This document shows positions 10,101 to 16,944 of a stretch of DNA of 58,831 bases, one piece after another. The translations under genes were made by a program, and so were the position numbers. Under the pieces are notes generated by a model, which worked only from the letters and a program-made list of their open reading frames with translations, was not told where the DNA came from and ran no database searches. Each line of letters begins with the position of its first letter. Positions within the stretch are counted from its first letter, which is position 1. The stretch is from Akkermansiaceae bacterium UBA5020 (GTDB lineage: Bacteria; Verrucomicrobiota; Verrucomicrobiia; Verrucomicrobiales; DEV007), in NCBI GenBank assembly GCA_002396885.1, contig DGXY01000120.1:1197-60027 (forward strand), written 5' to 3'.

Positions 10101-10202
10101 CGCGAGGATGGGTTCGACCGCCTTCCAATCCGGCGCGGCAAGAGCGAGCACCGGAAAAGAAGAAAAAAGCGCAAAGAAGATCGGACGGGAGGGACGAATC
10201 AT
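7131..10202 (-). CDS. DUF1592-type multidomain exported cytochrome protein (DUF1587/1595/1592/1588/1585)
   Basis: A 1023-residue protein with a Sec-type signal peptide (residues 1-22) and an N-terminal haem-binding site CYSCH (37-41). The long body carries landmarks of the PVC DUF set: TMRRLTNPEYDRSIRDLTG (DUF1587), RAWRRPL (DUF1595), WSSIPDWELRKAA (DUF1592) and CAVCHDRIDPLGFALE (DUF1588), with a final DUF1585 segment ending near a LGYALGRSV motif. ATG 10202 is preferred over a GTG four codons upstream. The gene is first in an operon with DUF1552. The set is thought to be periplasmic and redox-active, but no substrate is established. The evidence is strong for the family, absent for the reaction. 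Confidence 0.9.
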   Translation of the reverse strand: MIRPSRPIFFALFSSFPVLALAAPDWKAVEPILAAKCYSCHGGEDIKGEVDMKALAADPKLDEQFELWHRVLETIESGEMPPRKAKPLEESEETAITAWVTRELDTLAQTNSGDPGPVTMRRLTNPEYDRSIRDLTGRDYGLAKEFQTDGGGGEGFSNTGDVLFLSPAALDKYFNAARQLADHATVMPGTGIVFHEHRIGLRGPEQLKAHAEQGLYVWYQQKAAPHLPADLEDMREGDYLLACWKHQHLKTPLDVLAKEAGLKLPFLQNWWNLVTKPEPKSRFLDLVRVPWRELPGPDAAKPKEVPAAVTSRIAQIEADLLSWNNRQKPGTGVQRRQQDSDGIRPYPMDAQVKGKGEVHLCFGDLGDGNAGDIALVTKIDVKLEKGGVNYFNWLEKTIGELKKQVAANPAPASLDELKKRLASLQTTRALFGKHPKPERKIGPEVLAAAAPKVITLPLPPGAISLRADTKLDYENPEVDQATIQWTATTGTPRDVTKIIPGVLTIWKIQTEAARRTMGEFHVMRVAFPDMFERRLEEVARNLHRGSPGYTVYYFSDEQLGQILGEKDKATLVAMKKDWRLGAPKQLNDPQKSEFDGAMIWHLHQFASRAWRRPLAEPEKQTLAAFYQERIRQGLDRESAVREGMVRVLVSPHFIFKAETLPAPATLTNAPAATAGGDLALSSWELASRLSYFLWSSIPDWELRKAAEDGSLRKPEVLAAQAKRMLKDPRARALAEEFAGQWLKFSSFEEHDGVDTMKYPEMIPELRADMKREVVEFFGRLFREDRRVMDIVTGETSFLNERLAKFYGIPNVTGPEFREVKVSDHHRGGLLGMGAILTKTSRPNRTSPVLRGEFLYAVVLGHSSPPPPPNVPELEKSLKPASLREALLKHREDQACAVCHDRIDPLGFALESFDPIGRFRAADEAGGVIDDTGELRDGTRFKGMDGLRDYLAKNNAQFTNHFSRKLLGYALGRSVLPSDKELLSEITKAIGSNDGKVSAAVIKVVTSRQFMNRRNEVPALAVNP

Positions 10203-10411
10203 GGAGGAGGTCACGAAGATGGGACTCTTCGTGGTAATGTCAGGTTCAAAGTCGTGTCAAAAAATGCCTTTTCCAAACACGCATCCCGACGTGATGGCGT
10301 GACATCCAACTCTGTCCAAGGGGCCATCAGAGAGAGTCATGTCGATGCCGCAGTGAGCACTTGCGCCTTGAAATTCAGCCAGGACCGCATGAAACTGCGG
10401 AGCGCGTCACG

Positions 10412-11329
10412 ATGCGAATCCTTCTCCCCGCTTTTTCGGCCCTGCTCCTCCTGACTTCCTGCCAGGTGCCTTCGTCTGTTTCGAAAGAGGCGACTTCACC
10501 GCTCGCGACAGGGGAACTGAAGGTGGCGTTGCCCCCGCTCTTCGCCGGACTCGAGGCGCCCACCTGGGGGGCCGCTCCGCCGAAAGAAGAGACTCCGCCC
10601 GCTCCAGGCTGGACCGGTCCGGTCGACGACACCTACACGCGGGTGAAGACGAGCAAGAAAGTCGTTGCGATCACCTTCGACGACGGGCCGCATCCCGAAA
10701 ATACGCCGCGCCTCCTCGACATGCTGAAGGCGCGCAAGATCAAGGCGACCTTCTACGTGGTCGGCGACATGGTGAAATACAGCCCCGACCTGCTCAAGCG
10801 CATGGTCGACGAGGGGCACGAGATCGGGAATCACACCGTCTCCCACGGCACTCTTTCCCGCATGTCCGACGAGGCACTCCTCAGAGAACTGCGGGCCGCC
10901 CACGATCAGATCATGGAAGCCTGCGGCGTCGCTCCGATCTCGATGCGGCCGCCGGGCGGTGCGATCAAGAGGGATCAGAAGGAACTAATGCTGCGTGAAC
11001 TCGGCTATCCCACGATCCTCTGGTCGGTCGATCCCGAGGATTGGAAACGCCCCGGTCCGGCCGTGGTGACGAGCCGTCTCGTGAATGGAGCAAGCCCTGG
11101 CGGCATTCTCCTCGTGCATGATTTGCACAAACCCACCGTTGACGCCATGCCAAGCACTTTCGATCAGCTCCTCGCGATGGGATATGAATTCGTCACCATC
11201 TCCGAGCTGATCAAACTCGACGAAGCCCCCGCCGAGCGCGGCGCCGAGGAAGCCCGGAAAAAGGCCGAGGCGGCAGCGGCTGGGGCGACGGCTGGAGGAA
11301 CCGCTCCGCCGGCAGCGCCGGTGCCGTGA
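10412..11329 (+). CDS. Polysaccharide deacetylase, lipoprotein (NodB domain)
   Basis: A 305-residue protein with a lipobox ending at Cys17 (LLLLTSC), so it is probably anchored in a membrane facing the periplasm or outer surface. After a proline-rich linker, the NodB domain spans about 83-270. It has ITFDDGPH with catalytic and metal-binding Asp90-Asp91, the metal-binding HTVSH (His141, His145), the RPPGG motif at 179, and LVHD near the end. The family removes N-acetyl groups from chitin-like glycans or peptidoglycan. The C-terminus is Ala/Glu/Pro-rich. ATG 10412 is chosen because it starts the signal sequence exactly. Confidence 0.93.
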   Translation: MRILLPAFSALLLLTSCQVPSSVSKEATSPLATGELKVALPPLFAGLEAPTWGAAPPKEETPPAPGWTGPVDDTYTRVKTSKKVVAITFDDGPHPENTPRLLDMLKARKIKATFYVVGDMVKYSPDLLKRMVDEGHEIGNHTVSHGTLSRMSDEALLRELRAAHDQIMEACGVAPISMRPPGGAIKRDQKELMLRELGYPTILWSVDPEDWKRPGPAVVTSRLVNGASPGGILLVHDLHKPTVDAMPSTFDQLLAMGYEFVTISELIKLDEAPAERGAEEARKKAEAAAAGATAGGTAPPAAPVP

Positions 11330-11330
11330 A

Positions 11331-11402
11331 GGTGGGAGCGCCGGATTGCGGAAAATCCGCTTACCCACCGATCCTGATTCCTGCTTGATGACGATCAGCA
11401 GG
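11331..11402. terminator. Two tandem hairpins between convergent genes
   Basis: Directly after the deacetylase stop lies a nested hairpin: an outer GGTGGG (11331-11336) with CCCACC (11364-11369), and an inner GCGGA-AAA-TCCGC (11348-11360). A second stem, CCTGCT-T-GAT with ATC-AGCAGG, follows at 11380-11402. Neither has a run of T on either strand. Position between convergent ends suggests a two-way terminator, but this is inferred. Confidence 0.45.
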
Positions 11403-11508
11403 ACTGCGGACCTGCTCTGGTTTTATAGAGGCGGCGTCGACCGACGTGGCCTTTCTTTCCCACAGCGGTGCGGCTTCGCCCGGCATTGCCCCCGTCGATC
11501 CGCTCGTG

Positions 11509-12222
11509 TTACGGCCTTGCACGGGAATTGCTGAAGACCGGAGCCTCGAGCTTCAGGGCCGAAGGTTCAATCGGCTCGCCGGCCGGCGGCTCGGAAAGCC
11601 GATCGTCCTCGCGTCCGCGCCATTCCTCCGGGATCCCCTTCGCCTCGCCTGCGGCGGGATCTGATTCGAGCACGGGGAACGAGCGTCGCAACACTGCGTA
11701 GCCCGCCACCTTCTCCCCTAACACTGCACCAAGGATCTGCCCGCGTCGCACCTGCGAGCCAACTGAAACACGAATCGAAGCGAGGCCACGGTAGATGGTC
11801 TCGATCGGCTTGCCCTCGCGTTCGTGGACAAGGATCACGGTCGCGCCATCCTTTCCGTTGGACGCAAAAGCGACCCGGCCATCCGCGACAGCGGACACCT
11901 CCGGGATTCCCTCGTCATTGGGAAGGATCGCGCTTCCGTCCCGTCCCACCTCAAACACCGGCGCAGCGGGCGCAAGGACCAGCTCAGATGGCGAGAGCAC
12001 GGCAAGAGCCGGGTCCAAAATCGCGCCTTTGACAGGTTGGATCAACCCGATGCGCGCCCCGATGAAGTCAGCAGGCGGGAGATCGCCGCCCTGCTTCCCG
12101 GCCTGCACCACCATGATGATCACCATCACGATTCCACAAAGCGCGAAAAAGAGCGGAAAGACATGTTTATGGAGCAACCGAAGATGCTCCTTCACATCAA
12201 GATAGACGGGGCGTTTTAACAC
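11509..12222 (-). CDS. Membrane-anchored M23-like protein without catalytic histidines
   Basis: A 237-residue protein with a cytoplasmic N-terminus, one transmembrane helix at about 24-41 and a periplasmic body. Residues ~105-165 have the beta-rich LytM/M23 pattern (VADGRVAFASNG, VILVHEREG, IYRGLASIRVSVGSQVRRGQ). However, the zinc ligands expected in HxxxD and HxH are not there: the usual YAHL reads YRGL and no final HLHFE is found. It is likely a non-enzymatic relative, comparable in principle to EnvC or NlpD, which activate amidases. The start is GTG at 12222. The C-terminal tail is Pro/Glu-rich. Confidence 0.6.
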   Translation of the reverse strand: MLKRPVYLDVKEHLRLLHKHVFPLFFALCGIVMVIIMVVQAGKQGGDLPPADFIGARIGLIQPVKGAILDPALAVLSPSELVLAPAAPVFEVGRDGSAILPNDEGIPEVSAVADGRVAFASNGKDGATVILVHEREGKPIETIYRGLASIRVSVGSQVRRGQILGAVLGEKVAGYAVLRRSFPVLESDPAAGEAKGIPEEWRGREDDRLSEPPAGEPIEPSALKLEAPVFSNSRARP

Positions 12223-12299
12223 GCCGCAATAGACGACACGCGGACGGATTTCGCAACGCCGAGGCGGGAAATTGCGCTAAGATAACCACCTCTCATCCC

Positions 12300-13133
12300 A
12301 TGGAGGCCCCTCCCCCAGCACCCCGCCGTTTCCGGCTCGACCTCGCCTACGACGGTCGTCCCTTCGCCGGTTGGCAAAGCCAGCCCGGTGGCGGCTCGGT
12401 CCAGGATGCCCTCGAAGCGGCCCTCGCCGCGACCTGTCCCGAGGTCACCTCCGTGCAGGGATCCGGGCGGACCGATGCCGGGGTCTCTGCCACCGGACAG
12501 GTCGCCCATTTCGACACCCCTCCGAATTGGCGGATGGAGGGCACGGATTGGTTGCGGGCCCTGAATTCGAAACTGCCCCCGACGATCCGGGTGATGGCCT
12601 GCCACGAGGTCGATCCGGCATTTCACGCCCGATTTTCCGCCGTCGAAAAGACCTACGATTACGAAATCGCCACTGGCGAGGTGCTGCCACCTCTGCGACA
12701 CGGACTCGCCTGGCACCAGCGTGCTCTCGGGACCGCCGATGAACTCGCACCCCTCCTCGCCCGCTACCTCGGCACCCGTGACTTCCGCGCTTTTTCGGCC
12801 AAGCGGCACGACGGCTACGACGACGAACGTGACACCGTGCGCACCCTCGTCGAAGCTTCGGTGCGGCCATCGGACAGTGGTGATGGCCTCGTCCTGCGAT
12901 TCCGAGGAAACGGATTCCTCTACAAAATGGTCCGTTTCCTTGTCGGCACGGCAGTGTATGTTAGGCTCGGTCGGAATTCCCTCGGCGAAATGGAGGCTCT
13001 CCTCGACGGTGGCGCGGTCGGGGCCAAGGCTCCCTATTGCGCTCCGGCAGCGGGACTCACCCTCGTCAAGGTCTGCTACCCCGGTGATTTCGCGGCTCCG
13101 CCCCGCGAACCCCGCTCAACCGCCCCCCGTTGA
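12300..13133 (+). CDS. truA: tRNA pseudouridine(38-40) synthase
   Basis: A 277-residue enzyme that isomerises uridines 38-40 in the anticodon stem of many tRNAs. The catalytic aspartate is Asp59 in GSGRTDAGVSA. RLDLAYDGRPFAGWQSQ near the start, AVEKTYDYEI and FLYKMVRFLVGTAVYV in the C-terminal half are all typical. The ATG at 12300 places the first strand at the usual distance. The next gene starts 3 bases after the stop, so truA and the AraC-type regulator are translationally close and probably co-transcribed. Confidence 0.97.
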   Translation: MEAPPPAPRRFRLDLAYDGRPFAGWQSQPGGGSVQDALEAALAATCPEVTSVQGSGRTDAGVSATGQVAHFDTPPNWRMEGTDWLRALNSKLPPTIRVMACHEVDPAFHARFSAVEKTYDYEIATGEVLPPLRHGLAWHQRALGTADELAPLLARYLGTRDFRAFSAKRHDGYDDERDTVRTLVEASVRPSDSGDGLVLRFRGNGFLYKMVRFLVGTAVYVRLGRNSLGEMEALLDGGAVGAKAPYCAPAAGLTLVKVCYPGDFAAPPREPRSTAPR

Positions 13134-13136
13134 GAC

Positions 13137-14057
13137 ATGGCCCTCTTTTTCAAAAAATCCGGCATCCCGGAAAAACGCATCGAGAACTCCGGCCGCTGGC
13201 CGGTGAGACACACGCAATTCCAGCTGGTCGACGATTACGAATTCCCGGCCACGAATTTCCCGGAGATCTTCTTCGTGCAGGAAGGCAGTTTCCTTCACGA
13301 GACCGAGGCCGGCACCCAAGCGGTGCGCGACGGCGTCGCGATGATGGTCAATCCCGGCCACCGCCATACCGTAAAGCAACCGGAAGAGGTCGTCATCACC
13401 CGGGTGCGTTTCCTCCCCGAGTGGCTCGCAAAGGAATACGAGATCATCATGCGGTCGCCCGACGTGCTCTCGCTCTTTTTCGACCAGTCTTGGTTCCGCC
13501 ATCCTCGCGATGAGAATATCCACGTCTTCACGACCCGCGGCGACGGCGCCTCGCGCGTCCGCAGCGAACTCGAATACCTGCGCGGACTCCTCCGCGACAA
13601 GCGCCACCTCGAGCCCATCACGCGTGTCTCCGTGCTGAAGCTGATGACGCTCCTTGCCGACGAATACCGGCGTTTCTGGCGCGGCGTCTCAGAGATCGAA
13701 ATCCTGCCCGAGGCCGCTCATGCCCTCGACGAAATCGAGAACTCCATCCACCGCGCCGAGGCCTTCGACCCGGCTGCGATCTCGCATGGGGACTTCGAAA
13801 AGCGCGCCATCGAACAGGCCTTCGGCGAGCTCACCGGCATGACCATGGTTGACTACGCACAACGCCGCCGCGTCTTCCACGCCGCCTCGCATCTCCTCAC
13901 CACCCGCGAAGAACCCCAACGTATTTCCAAAGCCCTTGGCTGGCCCACCACCGCGGAGTTTTCGAAGCAGTTCGAGGCCGTCTTTGAGATCCCGCCGACG
14001 GTCTACCGGGAGAAGTTCGGTTTGCCCGCGGAGAAGGTGGAGGACATTGGTGACTGA
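13137..14057 (+). CDS. AraC-family transcriptional regulator with cupin sensor
   Basis: A 306-residue protein. Residues 1-110 look like the AraC cupin-type ligand domain (EIFFVQEGSFLHETEAG, MVNPGHRHTV). The double helix-turn-helix DNA-binding domain occupies about 200-297, with the second helix pair reading RISKALGWPTTAEFSKQFEAVFEIPPTVYRE, a recognisable AraC pattern. The ligand is unknown. It follows truA with only 3 bases between them, an unusual partner for a housekeeping gene. It probably regulates a target elsewhere. Confidence 0.85.
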   Translation: MALFFKKSGIPEKRIENSGRWPVRHTQFQLVDDYEFPATNFPEIFFVQEGSFLHETEAGTQAVRDGVAMMVNPGHRHTVKQPEEVVITRVRFLPEWLAKEYEIIMRSPDVLSLFFDQSWFRHPRDENIHVFTTRGDGASRVRSELEYLRGLLRDKRHLEPITRVSVLKLMTLLADEYRRFWRGVSEIEILPEAAHALDEIENSIHRAEAFDPAAISHGDFEKRAIEQAFGELTGMTMVDYAQRRRVFHAASHLLTTREEPQRISKALGWPTTAEFSKQFEAVFEIPPTVYREKFGLPAEKVEDIGD

Positions 14058-14096
14058 TTTCGCCCTCAGCGAAAATCAGCGGTGCCGGAGAGCACC
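14054..14096. terminator. Two tandem hairpins between convergent genes
   Basis: The first stem pairs CTGATTTCGC (14054-14063) with GCGAAAATCAG (14069-14079), leaving one bulged base and a 5-base loop. It includes the AraC-type gene's stop codon. The second pairs GGTGC (14081-14085) with GCACC (14092-14096). There is no T run. It separates the AraC-type gene from the convergent exonuclease gene, so a two-way terminator is the natural reading. Confidence 0.5.
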
Positions 14097-14100
14097 CTGA

Positions 14101-14859
14101 TCACTCGACCTCGATCACCACGGGACAATGATCCGACCCCAACACGCCGGGCAAAATACCCGTCTTCTTCACTCTCGGCAGCAACGCAGCTGATACGCAG
14201 AAGTAATCGATCCGCCACCCGACGTTCTTCTCCCTCGCCCCGCCACGGTAGCTCCACCAAGTGTAGTGGTCCGGCTCGTCGGGATGAAAGTGGCGGAAGC
14301 TGTCGATGAATCCGGCGGCGACGATCGCATCAAAACCGGCGCGCTCTTCATCGGTAAAGCCGGCGCTCTTTCGATTCTGCTTGGGACGGGCGAGATCGAT
14401 CTCACGATGGGCGACATTGAGATCACCGGCGAAGATGACAGGCTTGGTTTTTTCGAGCTCCTTCACGAAAGCGAGGAAGGCGACATCCCATTCCATCCGG
14501 TAGGGGAGGCGGCGAAGGTCGTCCTGCGCGTTGGGGGTGTAGACGTTCACGACAAAAAAGTCCTCGAACTCGGTGGTGAGGACGCGGCCCTCATCGTCGT
14601 GGCCGGGCAGGCCCATACCATGACGGACGGAGAGCGCGGCGGTGCGTGAGAGGATCGCGACCCCGGAATAGCCCTTTTTCTGGGCGCCGTTCCAGCAGAC
14701 CTCCCAACCAGCCGCGGCGAAGTCGTATTCGACCTGGTCATGATTCGCCTTCACCTCCTGCAGAAGAAGGAGATCGGGGCGCTGCTCCTCAAGAAAGTCG
14801 AGGAAGCCTTTTTTCAACAAGGCGCGGATGCCGTTCACATTCCAACTGATCAGTTTCAT
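14101..14859 (-). CDS. xth: Exodeoxyribonuclease III
   Basis: A 252-residue cytosolic AP endonuclease / 3'-5' exonuclease of base excision repair. All key motifs of the EEP family are present: Asn7 (SWNVNGIR), Glu35 (LLQEVKA), Asp146-Asn148 (AGDLNVAH) and Asp243-His244 (GSDHCPVV) at the C-terminus. The length is normal. It is monocistronic on the minus strand, divergent from the ABC export cluster across a ~210-base gap. mutM, another base-excision gene, lies elsewhere in the window. Confidence 0.96.
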   Translation of the reverse strand: MKLISWNVNGIRALLKKGFLDFLEEQRPDLLLLQEVKANHDQVEYDFAAAGWEVCWNGAQKKGYSGVAILSRTAALSVRHGMGLPGHDDEGRVLTTEFEDFFVVNVYTPNAQDDLRRLPYRMEWDVAFLAFVKELEKTKPVIFAGDLNVAHREIDLARPKQNRKSAGFTDEERAGFDAIVAAGFIDSFRHFHPDEPDHYTWWSYRGGAREKNVGWRIDYFCVSAALLPRVKKTGILPGVLGSDHCPVVIEVE

Positions 14860-14973
14860 TTTGCGGATTCGGGTTTACGGTTCGACCCGCCCCCCGATCC
14901 CGCAACTTTTTTCCCTTGCGAATCGTGGTGGGACGCGGAAATAACACAGGCGTAAATTCCCCCCGCTATCCTA

Positions 14974-14987
14974 ACGGCCCCGGCCGT
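14974..14987. repeat. Short perfect palindrome in the xth/ABC divergent gap
   Basis: ACGGCC-CC-GGCCGT is a near-continuous palindrome in the ~210-base region between two divergent genes, followed nine bases later by a run of seven T. It could be an operator or a weak hairpin. I see no confident -35/-10 pair in this gap. Function is unknown. Confidence 0.3.
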
Positions 14988-15070
14988 AAGGCCCCGATTT
15001 TTTTCGCGATTTTTTGAAACAAATCTGCGGGGGTGCAACGCTTTCAAACCCGAATCCATTGGTTTCATCC

Positions 15071-16021
15071 ATGATAGAAGTCGAAAATCTCCATAAACAC
15101 TTCGGTTCCAAGGTGGCGGTCGACGGGGTCTCCTTCATCGTAAAGAAGGGCGAGGTCCTCGGATTTCTCGGTCCCAACGGCGCCGGCAAGTCCACGACCA
15201 TGCGCATGGTCACCGGTTATCTCCCCGCGACGAAGGGCTCCGTCCGCATCGGCGGGGCCGACATCGAGGAAAACGAAATCGAAGCCAAGGCGAAGATTGG
15301 CTACCTCCCCGAGGCCGCGCCGCTTTACTCGGACATGACGGTGGAGGCCTTCCTCCGCTTCGCCGCCGAGATGCGCCGCGTCCCCGCTTCGGAAATCCAG
15401 GCGGCAGTCGACAAGGCCATCGAGACGACCTTCCTCGAGCCGGTCCGCCACCAGAGCGTCGACACCCTCTCGAAAGGTTACCGCCATCGCACCTGTTTCG
15501 CGCAGTCGATCATCCACGACCCTGAGGTGCTCATCCTCGATGAACCGACCGACGGTCTCGACCCCAACCAGAAGCATGAGATCCGGCAACTCATCCGACG
15601 GATGGGTGAAACGAAGGCGATCCTTTTCTCGACCCACATCCTCGAGGAAGTGGAGGCCTCCTGCACCCGCGCGATCATCATCGACCGCGGCAAGGTCGTC
15701 GCCGACGGCACGCCTGAGGAACTCAAGGCCCGCGCCACGAACGCCGGCACGGTCCTGCTCCGAGCCACCGGTCTCGCCGGGTCGGGCATCCGCACCGAAC
15801 TGGAAAAGCTTTCCGAATCCGACTCGGTCGATGTGATCGAGTCGAGCGACGAGGGTATCACCGCCCGCATCAGCCCCGCGAAGGGCAAGGCGCAGAAGCT
15901 CGGTGCCGCCGTCTCCGGCCTCTGCAAGGACAAGAACCTGACCATTCACGAACTGAAGGTGGAGGAAGGCCGTCTCGACCTCCTCTTCCGCGAACTCACG
16001 AAGAGGGACGCCGACAAATAA
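15071..16021 (+). CDS. ABC-2 type transporter ATP-binding protein (GldA-like)
   Basis: A 316-residue ATPase on the cytoplasmic face of the membrane. Walker A is GPNGAGKST (34-42), the signature is LSKGYRHR, and Walker B runs LILDEPTDGLDP near 155-162. A C-terminal domain of ~90 residues follows, as in drug-export and GldA-type ATPases. ATG 15071 is chosen because it begins IEVENLHKHFG; the upstream in-frame sequence is non-coding in character. The next three plus-strand genes are a permease, a GldG-like protein and a DUF4340 protein, so it is the motor of that exporter. The cargo is unknown. Confidence 0.92.
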   Translation: MIEVENLHKHFGSKVAVDGVSFIVKKGEVLGFLGPNGAGKSTTMRMVTGYLPATKGSVRIGGADIEENEIEAKAKIGYLPEAAPLYSDMTVEAFLRFAAEMRRVPASEIQAAVDKAIETTFLEPVRHQSVDTLSKGYRHRTCFAQSIIHDPEVLILDEPTDGLDPNQKHEIRQLIRRMGETKAILFSTHILEEVEASCTRAIIIDRGKVVADGTPEELKARATNAGTVLLRATGLAGSGIRTELEKLSESDSVDVIESSDEGITARISPAKGKAQKLGAAVSGLCKDKNLTIHELKVEEGRLDLLFRELTKRDADK

Positions 16022-16055
16022 CCGCTCCCGAAACTTCCCCTGCATTCTTCCCACC

Positions 16056-16895
16056 ATGGACGCATTCATTACTCTCATTGTTGCCTTCGCGATCCCCACG
16101 GCGATCGTCGCGGCGATTTTCGTCGGGCTGCTCTTCTACGTGCTCCCGCGCGAGGTCCGCACGATCTTCAAGCGCGAGCTGAAGAGCTACTTCACCTCGC
16201 CGATCGCCTACGTGCTCTTCGTCGTCTTCCTCGGCATCTCGAACGCGCTCTCCTTCTTTTTCACGGGCGTGCTCGAAGGCGGCGAAGCGGATCTCTTCCT
16301 CCCTTATTTCCAATACCTGCCCTGGTATCTCATCCTCATCGCCCCGGCCGTGGGCATGCGCCTCTGGTCGGAGGAGCAGCGCCTCGGCACGATGGAGCTG
16401 ATGCTGACGATGCCGCTCGCGCCCTGGCACGCCATCCTCGGCAAATACCTCGCGGCCGCGGTCGTGCTTTTCACGATGCTGGTCCTTTCCTTCCCCATCG
16501 TCTGGACGGTGAACTACCTCGGTGAGCCGGACAATGGAGTGATCATGGCCGGCTTCGTCGCGACCTACTTCGTGGCGCTCTGCTTCCTCGCAGTGACCTC
16601 GGTGATTTCGGCGATTACCCGCAGCCAGCTCGTCGCCCTCCTCGTCTCGGTGGCGATCTGCCTCGTCCTCTGGCTCGGCGGACTCCCTCACCTCAGCGAA
16701 ATGCTGATGAATCTGAAGGGTGGCTGGCTCGTCGCTTGGCCGGTCCTGAAACTCGTCAACATGGTCGGGGTGATGCCCCACTTCACGGAGCTGGCCAAAG
16801 GTGTCCTCGGTCTGCGCGACGTCGTCTTTTTTATCTCCTTTATCGCCTTCTGCCTCATCGCCACCTCCGTCGCGATCCGCCTCAAGCGGGCCTGA
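16056..16895 (+). CDS. ABC-2 type transporter permease (GldF-like)
   Basis: A 279-residue membrane protein with about seven hydrophobic segments. One is a lone N-terminal helix (about 3-30), followed by the typical cytoplasmic REVRTIFKRELKSYFTSPIAYV motif found at the start of GldF/NosY-like permeases. It sits 34 bases after the ATPase gene and 49 bases before the GldG-like gene. It should form the membrane channel with the ATPase. In Bacteroidetes, GldA, GldF and GldG act together in gliding; in other phyla the role of such sets is not settled. Confidence 0.88.
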   Translation: MDAFITLIVAFAIPTAIVAAIFVGLLFYVLPREVRTIFKRELKSYFTSPIAYVLFVVFLGISNALSFFFTGVLEGGEADLFLPYFQYLPWYLILIAPAVGMRLWSEEQRLGTMELMLTMPLAPWHAILGKYLAAAVVLFTMLVLSFPIVWTVNYLGEPDNGVIMAGFVATYFVALCFLAVTSVISAITRSQLVALLVSVAICLVLWLGGLPHLSEMLMNLKGGWLVAWPVLKLVNMVGVMPHFTELAKGVLGLRDVVFFISFIAFCLIATSVAIRLKRA

Positions 16896-16944
16896 GGCGC
16901 GCCTGAACGAACTCATTTTCTCCCTAACCCTGTCGATCCCCCCC

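Noticed and set aside
7125..10454. A 1109-codon open frame on the plus strand
   Set aside because: It runs antisense to the DUF1592-type gene, which has a signal peptide, haem motif and family landmarks. Long antisense frames are expected in DNA this rich in G and C at third positions.
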